Assembly (NCBI GenBank): GCA_046047755.1
Contig: JBJOHK010000056.1
Span: 1 to 20,334 of the forward strand
Direction of reading: 5' to 3'
DNA length: 20,334 nucleotides
From: JALRLA01 sp046047755
GTDB lineage: Bacteria > Bacteroidota > Bacteroidia > NS11-12g > UBA955
Both the position numbers and the translations under genes were made by a program. Positions 1 to 6,785 of this stretch are shown in pieces (within the stretch, counting starts at the first letter, position 1; each line of letters begins with the position of its first letter). A model generated the notes under the pieces. The model did not search any database and was not told the origin of the DNA. It saw nothing but the letters and a program-made list of their open reading frames with translations.

Positions 1-2
1 CC

Positions 3-1499
3 ACCTTGGAATTGAGCAATTATCGATTCCCCAGTTTGGATTTATTGAAAGACTACGATCAGGGCAAGCAGGAAATTGACATGGCTGAAATAGCCAAAAG
101 CAAAGATCTGATTACCACCACGCTGGAAAATTATAAAATTGGCATTTCTAGCATCAAAGCGAGTGTAGGCCCAACCGTGACTTTGTATGAGATTGTGCCG
201 GCTCCTGGTGTTAAGATTTCCAAGATCAAGAACTTGGAAGATGACATCGCTTTGAGTTTGGCGGCTTTGGGGATTCGAATCATTGCGCCCATACCCGGTC
301 GCGGTACCATAGGTATTGAAGTACCCAATCGCAATCCTGAAATGGTTCCCATGCGAACCGTCTTGGCGTCAAAGAAATTCCAAGAAAGCGATGCTGCCTT
401 GCCAGTAGTGCTGGGTAAGACCATTTCCAATGAAATCTTTGTGGCCGATTTGGCCAAAATGCCCCACCTGTTGATGGCAGGTGCCACGGGTCAGGGTAAA
501 TCAGTGGGATTGAATGCTATTCTGGTTTCTCTCTTGTACAAAAAGCATCCAGCCTATGTGAAGTTTGTCTTGGTCGATCCAAAGAAGGTGGAATTGACTC
601 TTTTCAACAAGATAGAGCGCCACTTCTTGGCGAAGTTGCCAGGAGATGGAGATGCCATTATAACGGATAATTCTAAGGTTATTAATACGCTGAATTCTCT
701 CTGTGTAGAGATGGATGATCGTTACAAATTGTTGCAAGATGCTATGGTGCGCAACATCATTGAGTACAACGCCAAGTTCAAGGAACGGAAGTTGAACCCA
801 GAAAACGGTCATAGGCATTTGCCCTATATTGTAGTAGTCATTGACGAGGTGGCCGACTTGATCATGACGGCCGGTAAAGAGGTAGAAACGCCCATTGCGC
901 GATTGGCCCAGTTGGCTCGAGCCATTGGAATCCATTTGATTTTGGCCACTCAGCGCCCCTCTGTCAACGTCATAACCGGTATGATCAAGGCTAACTTCCC
1001 GGCCCGAATCGCGTTCCGTGTAACGTCTAAAATTGACTCCCGTACCATTTTGGATGCCAATGGTGCCGATCAATTGATCGGAAAGGGAGATATGCTCTAC
1101 TCGGGTGGTAGTGATATGATTCGCTTGCAGTGTCCTTTCGTGGATACCCCTGAAGTAGAAAGAGTTTGTGAATTCATTGGGGAGCAAAGGGCCTATTCAA
1201 CTGCCTATGTATTGCCGGAGGTAAAAGAAGAAGGGGGCAGTTTGAGCGGAGGAGGGAATTTTGATCCCGATGAGCGCGATTCCTTGTTCGCTGATGCCGC
1301 CCGTGTGGTGGTACAGAATCAAGTAGGTTCAACCAGTATGATTCAGCGCAAATTGAAAATTGGGTACAACCGTGCCGGTCGATTGATGGACCAGTTGGAA
1401 GATGCAGGAGTTGTCGGTGCTAACCAAGGTAGCAAGGCAAGAGAAGTATTGATTCCTGATGAAATGAGTTTAGAGCACTTTTTGGACAACTTGGACTAA
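3..1499 (+). CDS. ftsK: DNA translocase FtsK, C-terminal part (5' truncated by the window)
   Basis: This is the ATP-driven double-stranded DNA pump of the division septum, which moves chromosome termini and activates Xer recombination at dif. About 497 codons are visible and the reading frame is open to the left edge, so the N-terminal membrane domain lies outside the window. Counting from base 6, the Walker A motif GATGQGKS is at residues 159-166. The Walker B stretch VVVIDE ends at D280-E281, followed by the LATQRPSVNVITG segment typical of FtsK/SpoIIIE motors. The last 70 or so residues (from DPDERDSLF) form the winged-helix gamma domain that reads KOPS sequences in the family, and the protein ends EHFLDNLD. 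LolA follows 70 bases downstream, an arrangement I recall from other Bacteroidota. The family assignment is very secure. The true start codon cannot be seen. Confidence 0.97.
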   Translation, partial: TLELSNYRFPSLDLLKDYDQGKQEIDMAEIAKSKDLITTTLENYKIGISSIKASVGPTVTLYEIVPAPGVKISKIKNLEDDIALSLAALGIRIIAPIPGRGTIGIEVPNRNPEMVPMRTVLASKKFQESDAALPVVLGKTISNEIFVADLAKMPHLLMAGATGQGKSVGLNAILVSLLYKKHPAYVKFVLVDPKKVELTLFNKIERHFLAKLPGDGDAIITDNSKVINTLNSLCVEMDDRYKLLQDAMVRNIIEYNAKFKERKLNPENGHRHLPYIVVVIDEVADLIMTAGKEVETPIARLAQLARAIGIHLILATQRPSVNVITGMIKANFPARIAFRVTSKIDSRTILDANGADQLIGKGDMLYSGGSDMIRLQCPFVDTPEVERVCEFIGEQRAYSTAYVLPEVKEEGGSLSGGGNFDPDERDSLFADAARVVVQNQVGSTSMIQRKLKIGYNRAGRLMDQLEDAGVVGANQGSKAREVLIPDEMSLEHFLDNLD

Positions 1500-1513
1500 T
1501 TTTGAAACCGTTT

Positions 1514-1543
1514 GTCGACTAGGCTCCAAACGGAGCCGTAGAC
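1514..1543. other. GC-rich hairpin in the ftsK-lolA gap
   Basis: GGCTCC (1522-1527) and GGAGCC (1532-1537) form a perfect 6-bp stem around the loop AAAC. CTA (1519-1521) and TAG (1539-1541) extend it with one bulged G. No T-run follows on the plus strand, so it is not a standard intrinsic terminator. It could cap or stabilise the lolA leader or mark processing of an ftsK-lolA transcript. The structure is seen in the sequence; its function is unknown. Confidence 0.5.
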
Positions 1544-1548
1544 GTATA

Positions 1549-1556
1549 GATATTTG
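1549..1556 (+). promoter_or_regulatory. Weak -7 box candidate for lolA
   Basis: GATATTTG matches the Bacteroidota -7 consensus TAnnTTTG except at its first base, and lies 13 bases before the lolA ATG. I find no convincing -33 element at the usual spacing. lolA may instead be read from the ftsK promoter. Confidence 0.25.
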
Positions 1557-1569
1557 GAATACAATTGAA

Positions 1570-2373
1570 ATGAGAACCCCCCTTTTGTTGGCCTTGGCCA
1601 TTGGTGTAATTATGGCTTCCTGTGACTCGACAGGTTCAAAAGAAGAAAGCCCAGAGGCAGTTATCGCTGATACCCTTGCCCAGTCAGATGATTCGTTCAT
1701 TGATAGCGCGGCTGAAGAGGCCAGTGCTGTTCAAGAATCATCGGTAGAGGAGTCGTCTTCTGCATCAACGGTTGGTTCTAGCAGCGATGCCAAATCAAGG
1801 GAAATACTCAAGCGAGTGTCCAAAGACTACCAAACCTATAAGACCATTTTTAGCAAATTCACCTTAATCACCAAAGCCTCGAATGGCCGCGAGTCAAAGT
1901 CTCGGGGGCAGATTTGGATGAAAGGGAAAAAATTCAAGCTGGATTACGGAGAGCAGGAGATTTACTGCAATGAGAATTTTGTTTGGACCTATGTAAAAGG
2001 GGATATTGAAGTCAGCAAAGACAGTTTCAAATACAAGAGCACCAGCATCTCGCCCAGCGATTTGTTCACCATTTACGACCGGGATTTCAAATCCATGCAC
2101 GAGGGAGAAGTAAGCCGCTTGGGTCATACCTATGATGTAATACACATGGTGCCCAATCGCGCCAAGTCCTATTCATGGTCTTGGGTGCGCATAGAAGTTG
2201 ATCAGGCCAACAATAAAGTGCAACGATTGATTCAACATAACAAAAACGGAACAGAAGTTATCATTGAGGTTGATCTCAAGACGTTTGCAACCAATCAGAC
2301 CCTCGCTGATTCCTATTTTGAATGGAACAGTGCCGCACATGAAGATGTAGACGTCATTGATCTGACTCGATAA
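1570..2373 (+). CDS. LolA-like outer-membrane lipoprotein carrier, itself a predicted lipoprotein
   Basis: LolA chaperones lipoproteins across the periplasm to the outer membrane. This 267-residue protein starts with a short basic N-terminus, a hydrophobic stretch and a lipobox-like ASC at residues 17-19, so it is predicted to be lipidated at C19. Residues 20 to about 75 are a low-complexity linker rich in Ser, Glu and Ala. The LolA-like half-barrel follows, with features such as SKFTLITK, RGQIWMKGKKFKLDYGEQEIYCNE (split here by its key residues: Gly-rich turn, K-F-K-L-D-Y strand), the SPSDLFTIYDRDFK helix and a closing pair of strands. Most LolA proteins are soluble with a cleavable Sec signal, so the lipobox and linker are unusual. 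Asp follows the Cys, which in E. coli would mean inner-membrane retention; that rule may not hold here. It sits directly downstream of ftsK. The fold call is good. That it is an active LolA, rather than a LolA-fold lipoprotein, is inferred. Confidence 0.85.
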   Translation: MRTPLLLALAIGVIMASCDSTGSKEESPEAVIADTLAQSDDSFIDSAAEEASAVQESSVEESSSASTVGSSSDAKSREILKRVSKDYQTYKTIFSKFTLITKASNGRESKSRGQIWMKGKKFKLDYGEQEIYCNENFVWTYVKGDIEVSKDSFKYKSTSISPSDLFTIYDRDFKSMHEGEVSRLGHTYDVIHMVPNRAKSYSWSWVRIEVDQANNKVQRLIQHNKNGTEVIIEVDLKTFATNQTLADSYFEWNSAAHEDVDVIDLTR

Positions 2374-2387
2374 AAAAGGAGAGCAAT

Positions 2388-2417
2388 AAAAAAGCCCCGA
2401 GCAATCGGGGCTTTTTT
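2388..2417. terminator. Bidirectional intrinsic terminator between lolA and sucD
   Basis: A perfect 13-bp stem (2388-2400 with 2405-2417) encloses the GNRA-type loop GCAA. The core is GCCCCGA/TCGGGGC, flanked by A6 on the left and T7 on the right, so each strand reads hairpin plus U-tract. It lies 14 bases after the lolA stop and 19 bases after the sucD stop on the other strand, and serves both convergent genes. Confidence 0.95.
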
Positions 2418-2436
2418 TATGCAGTGTGAATGAGGA

Positions 2437-3309
2437 TTACCCGTTCAACACATCAAACATTTTTTGTCCAATTTCTGCTGGTGAATCGACAACGTGAATG
2501 CCACATTCGGCCATGATAGCCATCTTGGCAGCGGCTGTATCGTCTTTTCCACCTACAATAGCTCCAGCATGACCCATGCGGCGGCCTGGAGGTGCTGTTT
2601 GACCGGCGATGAATCCAACTACGGGCTTCGTTCCGTGTTCTTTGATCCAACGAGCCGCTTCGGCTTCCATGCCCCCTCCGATTTCGCCAATCATGACAAT
2701 GCCATGGGTGTCGGGGTCGTTCATGAACATTTCAACGGCCTCTTTGGTGGTCGTTCCAATGATGGGGTCTCCGCCGATTCCAATCGCTGTGCTTTGGCCC
2801 AATCCCAATTTGGTCAATTGGTCAACGGCTTCATAGGTCAGGGTACCGGATTTGGAAACCACACCGATATGTCCCTTTTTGAAGATAAAGCCGGGCATGA
2901 TGCCAATTTTTGCTTCACCGGGAGTAATGATACCAGGGCAGTTCGGGCCAATCAAGGTGCAATCTTTGTCACTCAGGTAAGCTTTCACCATCACCATGTC
3001 TTTGGTGGGGATTCCTTCGGTAATACAAACGATCACCTTGATTCCTGCATCAGCTGCCTCCATGATGGCGTCAGCGGCAAATGCGGGAGGAACAAAAATG
3101 ATACTTACATTGGCGCCTGTGCCTTTCACCGCTTCTTGAACGGTATTAAAAACGGGGCGATCCAAGTGCAAGCTGCCGCCTTTACCTGGGGTTACACCTC
3201 CGACAACGTTGGTGCCGTATTCGATCATTTGGGTGGCATGAAAGGTTCCCTCGTTACCGGTGAAACCTTGTACCACAATCTTGGAATCTTTATTGACGAG
3301 AATGCTCAT
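2437..3309 (-). CDS. sucD: Succinyl-CoA ligase (ADP/GDP-forming), alpha subunit
   Basis: SucD binds CoA and carries the phosphohistidine used in substrate-level phosphorylation at the succinyl-CoA step of the TCA cycle; it works with SucB, which is not in the window. The protein is 290 residues, the usual family length, when started at MSILVNKDSK. An upstream in-frame start at 3327 would add six residues without homology and would overlap the promoter, so I chose 3309. The CoA-binding fold begins VVQGFTGNEGTFH, the GPNCPGIITPGE signature is present, and the phosphorylated His is H247 in GHAGAIVGG. The gpx gene lies 53 bases upstream on the same strand. A -7 box within that gap suggests independent transcription. 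The gene ends at the shared terminator. Confidence 0.97.
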   Translation of the reverse strand: MSILVNKDSKIVVQGFTGNEGTFHATQMIEYGTNVVGGVTPGKGGSLHLDRPVFNTVQEAVKGTGANVSIIFVPPAFAADAIMEAADAGIKVIVCITEGIPTKDMVMVKAYLSDKDCTLIGPNCPGIITPGEAKIGIMPGFIFKKGHIGVVSKSGTLTYEAVDQLTKLGLGQSTAIGIGGDPIIGTTTKEAVEMFMNDPDTHGIVMIGEIGGGMEAEAARWIKEHGTKPVVGFIAGQTAPPGRRMGHAGAIVGGKDDTAAAKMAIMAECGIHVVDSPAEIGQKMFDVLNG

Positions 3310-3318
3310 GAGATTGAA

Positions 3319-3338
3319 GTGCCGCAAAAATACGGCAC
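3319..3338 (-). promoter_or_regulatory. sucD promoter candidate: -7 box inside an inverted repeat
   Basis: Read on the minus strand, GTGCCG-TATTTTTG-CGGCAC is a 6-bp inverted repeat whose 8-base spacer (3332 down to 3325) is an exact match to the Bacteroidota -7 consensus TAnnTTTG. The sucD ATG lies 15 bases downstream of the box, so the leader would be about 10 bases. A good -33 TTTG is not visible. The dyad might be an operator or only chance. Confidence 0.5.
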
Positions 3339-3362
3339 AAGGGCTAAAATGCCTTACGGGAT

Positions 3363-3938
3363 TTAGCGATTGATTGCGGCCAACAAATCGGGGTCGTTGG
3401 GGCTGATGTTTGAAGGATAATAAGCCATCATTTGGCCATTTTCATCCAAGAGAAACTTGTTGAAGTTCCAGCTCACGCTGGCATCCAAAGCGCCATTCTG
3501 GCTTTTGTTGCACAGCCACTTATACAGGGGATGTTGTTGCTCACCCTTGACATCAATTTTCTCGGTCATGGGAAAACTCACTTGGAATCGGCTGCTGCAA
3601 AAACTAGCAATTTGTTCCGCGCTTCCAGGCTCTTGGCCCCCGAACTGGTTACAGGGGCAGCCCAATACTACCAATTGTTCTTTGTTGGCTTCATACAAGG
3701 CTTGCAGGCCTTCGTATTGCGGGGTGTATCCGCATTCGCTGGCGGTGTTGACAATCAAGATTTTTTTGCCTTTAAAGGCTGACAAATCCATAGGGCTGCC
3801 GTCTAAGGCATTGATGGAAATGTCGAATACGGAGGAGCTAGGGGTTTGGGTCATATTGGGGTTGGCCATTTTGGGTTTTCCAAAAAAACAGGAACTCATT
3901 AAGGTTCCAATTCCGAGAATTAGAGCAGTCAAGCGCAT
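3363..3938 (-). CDS. Glutathione-peroxidase-family thiol peroxidase, lipoprotein
   Basis: A cysteine-type GPx that reduces peroxides, in bacteria usually with thioredoxin-like donors rather than glutathione. It has 191 residues. The N-terminus MRLTALILGI...LMSSC is a lipoprotein signal with C17 as the lipidated residue, which places the enzyme in the cell envelope. A short linker reaches the thioredoxin fold at about residue 37. The peroxidatic residue is C69 in NTASECGYT (Cys, not selenocysteine). The tetrad partners are Q102 in FGGQEPG and W157-N158 in WNFNKF. C114 in the FCSSRF segment is at the usual resolving-Cys position of two-Cys GPx enzymes, and C94/C96 lie in the GCPCNQF motif. The gene is divergent from the Omp28-like gene across 47 bases and lies upstream of sucD. 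Confidence 0.93.
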   Translation of the reverse strand: MRLTALILGIGTLMSSCFFGKPKMANPNMTQTPSSSVFDISINALDGSPMDLSAFKGKKILIVNTASECGYTPQYEGLQALYEANKEQLVVLGCPCNQFGGQEPGSAEQIASFCSSRFQVSFPMTEKIDVKGEQQHPLYKWLCNKSQNGALDASVSWNFNKFLLDENGQMMAYYPSNISPNDPDLLAAINR

Positions 3939-3948
3939 ACGGTTAAAA

Positions 3949-3956
3949 CAAAATTA
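3949..3956 (-). promoter_or_regulatory. -7 box candidate for the GPx gene
   Basis: TAATTTTG on the minus strand matches TAnnTTTG exactly and ends 10 bases before the ATG at 3938. No clear -33 element is visible; GTTAC lies near the expected distance. Confidence 0.45.
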
Positions 3957-3971
3957 AGTGCATTCAGTTTT

Positions 3972-3984
3972 GTAACTTCGTTAC
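3972..3984 (+). promoter_or_regulatory. Dyad overlapping a -7-like box ahead of the Omp28-like gene
   Basis: GTAAC-TTC-GTTAC is a 5-bp inverted repeat ending one base before the ATG at 3986. TAACTTCG within it (3973-3980) differs from TAnnTTTG at one position. If this is the promoter, the transcript begins at or next to the ATG. A regulator bound here could affect both divergent genes. Confidence 0.35.
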
Positions 3985-3985
3985 C

Positions 3986-4852
3986 ATGCAGAAAGCCGCG
4001 TTGCTGAGTTTGTGTGCCATAGCACTTTTTGTTTCTTGTGAGGAAGAACCGCCATACATCAAGTTTACCGAAAAGCCTCTGCTTGATACGGTTTACATGT
4101 CTGCCGCTCCTAGCCCACAGGCCAAGACGGCCCTGGTTATTGATGTTACGGGTGTTCGCTGCAACAACTGCCCTAGGGCCGCCAAAGTAGCCAAAGACTT
4201 GGTCAATCAATACGCAGGTCAAGTGGAAGCAGTGGCCTTGTACGCCAGCTCACCCGCTTCTTTGACGCGACCTTGGCCTGGATTTGATACCTTGTCAAAC
4301 AACGACGCTACCCAAATCATCAATTCATTGGGTTCGGTCATTTCCTTGCCTATTGGTAGTGTGAATTACGCTACAGACGGTTCGGGAAATCGATTGGTAA
4401 GTTCTACTTCTTGGCCCCTGATGGTACAAGATGAATTGGCCAAGCCCTCCATCTGGAATTTAGAATTGCGCACAGAATGGCAAGCCGATGAAGATCGGGG
4501 GCGATTGGAAATTAAAGCTACGGCCAATACAGACCTCAACAGCAATTACAGCTGGGTCGTGGGTATATTGGAGAGTCATATCATTGGCAAACAATCAGAT
4601 GTCGATGCTCCCGGCGGATACACCGATGAATACGAACATGACCATGTTCTGCGCGCTGTCCAAGGTTCAGCCTTAGGGGATGCCATGACCATACCGGCAG
4701 GCTTAAATCCGGTAGCGGGTATTACGGTAGAGAAGCACATGTACGTGCCTCGTCGATACAATTGGAAAGCCGAAAATTTGAGTGCCTTGGTTTGGATCAT
4801 TGACAATAGTTCAGGGAACATTGTGCAAGTAGCCCACGCTGATTTTCAGTAA
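3986..4852 (+). CDS. Omp28-family lipoprotein with a CxxC motif
   Basis: A 288-residue lipoprotein. The signal MQKAALLSLCAIALFVSC gives a lipidated C18, followed directly by three Glu residues. Acidic residues just after the Cys resemble the lipoprotein export signals described in Bacteroidota, so surface exposure is possible. The N-terminal half looks thioredoxin-like: a strand ALVIDVTGVRC, then C59-N-N-C62-P and a helix beginning RAAKVAKDLVNQ. This is the pattern of Omp28-related outer membrane proteins known from Porphyromonas and relatives. The C-terminal half is predicted beta-rich. Biochemical function in the family is not established; a redox or metal role for the CxxC is inferred. It is divergent from a peroxidase lipoprotein and is followed 2 bases later by the Xer recombinase, so those two are probably co-transcribed. 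Confidence 0.85.
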   Translation: MQKAALLSLCAIALFVSCEEEPPYIKFTEKPLLDTVYMSAAPSPQAKTALVIDVTGVRCNNCPRAAKVAKDLVNQYAGQVEAVALYASSPASLTRPWPGFDTLSNNDATQIINSLGSVISLPIGSVNYATDGSGNRLVSSTSWPLMVQDELAKPSIWNLELRTEWQADEDRGRLEIKATANTDLNSNYSWVVGILESHIIGKQSDVDAPGGYTDEYEHDHVLRAVQGSALGDAMTIPAGLNPVAGITVEKHMYVPRRYNWKAENLSALVWIIDNSSGNIVQVAHADFQ

Positions 4853-4854
4853 GC

Positions 4855-5754
4855 ATGAACTGGGACAAGGCCATACAGCCGTTCTTGCAATACCTGTTGT
4901 TGGAACGCTCCTTGGCAACCCATTCTATAGAAGCTTATCATAGAGACATTCAAAAACTGCAATCATGGGCAGAGCCCCGATCTATCGGGCCCATGCAAAT
5001 CAAGCAGGCTGATTTGGAAACGTTTGTTGCCGGTTTGTCTCAACTGGGGTTTGAAGCCAGCAGCCAAGCTCGTGTCGTGTCAGGCCTTCGATCTTTTTAC
5101 AAATTCTGGGTAATGGAAGAGGCCCTTGCCGAAAGTCCAGCTGATTTTGTAGAGCCGCCGAAAATTGGCCGTAAACTTCCAGTGGTATTGTCTCCTGATG
5201 AGATTGATGCCATGATTGCCTGTATTGACCGCAGCAAAGAGGAGGGTGAGCGCGATGTGGCGATGTTGGAAACCTTATACAGCTGTGGATTGCGCGTGTC
5301 AGAACTCGTACAACTGAGAAGTACTCAGGTATATAAAGAGGAAGGCTATGTTCAAGTAATTGGCAAAGGCAACAAAGAGCGGTTGGTGCCTATCGGAGCA
5401 AGAGCACTTAAACACATAGCCCTGTATTACGACAGCGTTAGGCGTCACATGAACATTCAAGATGCCCATCGCGATGTGCTTTTTCTCAACCGTAGAGGAG
5501 CTGCCTTGTCTAGGCAATCGGTATTTCTGTTGATCAAGCGATGTGCACAGATGGCGGGAATACAGAAGATCATATCTCCGCATACCTTCAGGCACAGTTT
5601 TGCTACACATTTAGTGGAGGCCGGCGCCGACCTGAGGGCTGTACAGGAAATGCTTGGTCATGAGTCTATCACCACTACAGAGATTTACACCCACCTTGAT
5701 CGGAGTTTTTTATCCGAAACTTTGTTGAAATACCACCCTCGTTCAGGGGCCTAG
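4855..5754 (+). CDS. xerD: Site-specific tyrosine recombinase, XerC/XerD type
   Basis: Resolves chromosome dimers at dif by strand exchange through a 3'-phosphotyrosine intermediate, activated by FtsK. It has 299 residues, the normal XerD length. The N-terminal SAM-like core-binding domain spans about residues 1-95 and the catalytic domain about 105-295. All catalytic residues are present: R147 (GLRVSELVQLR), K171 (GKGNKERLVPI), H243 and R246 (HTFRHSFATHL), H269 (LGHESI) and nucleophile Y278 (IYTH). It starts 2 bases after the Omp28-like gene, and its stop is 5 bases from the stop of the convergent glycosyltransferase. A hairpin lies in its 5' part at codons 40-46. XerC versus XerD cannot be settled without a genome-wide view, though a single Xer protein is common in this phylum. 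Confidence 0.93.
   Translation: MNWDKAIQPFLQYLLLERSLATHSIEAYHRDIQKLQSWAEPRSIGPMQIKQADLETFVAGLSQLGFEASSQARVVSGLRSFYKFWVMEEALAESPADFVEPPKIGRKLPVVLSPDEIDAMIACIDRSKEEGERDVAMLETLYSCGLRVSELVQLRSTQVYKEEGYVQVIGKGNKERLVPIGARALKHIALYYDSVRRHMNIQDAHRDVLFLNRRGAALSRQSVFLLIKRCAQMAGIQKIISPHTFRHSFATHLVEAGADLRAVQEMLGHESITTTEIYTHLDRSFLSETLLKYHPRSGA
4974..4992. repeat. In-frame palindrome in xerD resembling the lolA/sucD terminator stem
   Basis: CCCGAT (4976-4981) and ATCGGG (4984-4989) are perfect inverted arms, and G4974 can pair with C4991 across one mismatch. The left arm, AGCCCCGA, is identical to the left arm of the terminator at 2393-2400. It encodes residues EPRSIGP in the DNA-binding N-domain of the recombinase. 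It may be one copy of a dispersed palindrome or a coincidence. Confidence 0.45.
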
Positions 5755-5759
5755 AGATC

Positions 5760-6785
5760 TTATTGGTTGTTGAACCAAGCGGTCCAGGTTTTTTTCCCTT
5801 GCAGGAAATACCCGAATACCAAACTGGCGTTTAAGGTTCCTTTGAGTTGGTGTACTGGAACGGGGTTTGTGCTTCTCTTAAATTGTTGCTTGCTCTTGTC
5901 GAAATCTCGGTGAGCTTTGATGATTTGGGCTATCAATTGGGGTTTGCCCTGCAACAAAAACAAGAAGGCGGCAAGGCCATCCATCAATTTGCGCTGAATG
6001 ATGCGCTTGTCGGCCAATTCCCTTGGAAGGTTCTTGTACAACATGAGCAAGTTGTTGCGAAAATTTAAGTATGTCTTTCGAGGGCTTTGGTTGGCTAAGG
6101 TTCCTCCACCCATATGATAGACCGTACTATCGGCACAGGACCAAATGCTGTAACCTTTGAGTTGCAAGCGCCAGCACAAGTCAATTTCTTCGAAGTGAGC
6201 AAAGAAGGCTTCGTCTAGGCCTCCGGCTTCCAGCCAAGCTTGCCGTTTGACGAATAAAGCCGCACCGGTTGCCCAAAAAACGGGCTGTGATTGGCTGTAT
6301 TGCCCTTCGTTTTTTTCGACTTTTCCAAAGATTCTGCCTCGGCAAAATGGGTATCCGAAGCGATCCATATACCCACCAGCGGCACCCGCATATTCGAACT
6401 TGTCACGTTGATAGTAGTCGAGGATATGGGGTTGAGCCGCCCCGAATTGTGGGCTGCTTTCAGCCAGCCGCAATAAAGGGTCCAGCCAATTGGGACCGGG
6501 TTCGGCGTCGCTGTTGAGCAAAACGAAATAATCGGCATCCAATTGGGCCAAGGCTTGGTTGTAGCCCCCGGCATAACCTGCATTTTCAGGCAGTTCAATC
6601 AGATGGATCTCAGGGTGATGCTGGCGTACGTATTCGGCACTGTCGTCGCTACTGTGGTTGTCAACCAGTACCACTCGAGCTCCAGGAATCTGTGATTCTC
6701 GCAGCACCACAGGTAAACATTGGGCCAGCAAATCACGCGTATTGTAGTTCAATACCACGATATCAATGCGGGCCGTTTTGCTCAT
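5760..6785 (-). CDS. Family 2 glycosyltransferase (rhamnosyltransferase-like)
   Basis: An inverting GT-A enzyme that transfers a sugar from a nucleotide-sugar donor, probably for surface polysaccharide or LPS. It has 341 residues. The N-terminus IDIVVLNYN is the first Rossmann strand. VDNHSSD places D42 for nucleotide binding. NAGYAGGYNQAL is the family helix motif, and NSD with D93 is the metal-binding DxD-type site. EEID (199-202) followed by CWRLQLKGY is the acceptor/catalytic-base region seen in WbbL-like rhamnosyltransferases. The C-terminal 100 residues are helical and basic, with no clear membrane span. The start overlaps the stop of the upstream 118-residue gene by ATGA, so translation is probably coupled. 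Donor and acceptor cannot be deduced. Confidence 0.9.
   Translation of the reverse strand: MSKTARIDIVVLNYNTRDLLAQCLPVVLRESQIPGARVVLVDNHSSDDSAEYVRQHHPEIHLIELPENAGYAGGYNQALAQLDADYFVLLNSDAEPGPNWLDPLLRLAESSPQFGAAQPHILDYYQRDKFEYAGAAGGYMDRFGYPFCRGRIFGKVEKNEGQYSQSQPVFWATGAALFVKRQAWLEAGGLDEAFFAHFEEIDLCWRLQLKGYSIWSCADSTVYHMGGGTLANQSPRKTYLNFRNNLLMLYKNLPRELADKRIIQRKLMDGLAAFLFLLQGKPQLIAQIIKAHRDFDKSKQQFKRSTNPVPVHQLKGTLNASLVFGYFLQGKKTWTAWFNNQ

Noticed and set aside
501..1187. Long open frame on the minus strand (228 codons)
   Set aside because: Antisense shadow of the FtsK motor domain, with no start signal or domain.
2494..3366. Long open frame on the plus strand (290 codons)
   Set aside because: It lies antisense to sucD, whose protein matches its family from end to end; the antisense frame has low-plausibility composition (rich in His, Asn, Cys) and no recognisable domain.
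3363..3938. Selenoprotein glutathione peroxidase
   Set aside because: The peroxidatic position is an ordinary Cys codon and there is no in-frame TGA.
3457..3957. Open frame on the plus strand (166 codons)
   Set aside because: Antisense to the peroxidase gene, Leu/Pro-rich with no signal or domain.
4855..5754. Phage or integrative-element integrase
   Set aside because: Length and motifs are those of a housekeeping Xer recombinase. There are no flanking direct repeats, tRNA, phage or conjugation genes, and no shift in base composition.
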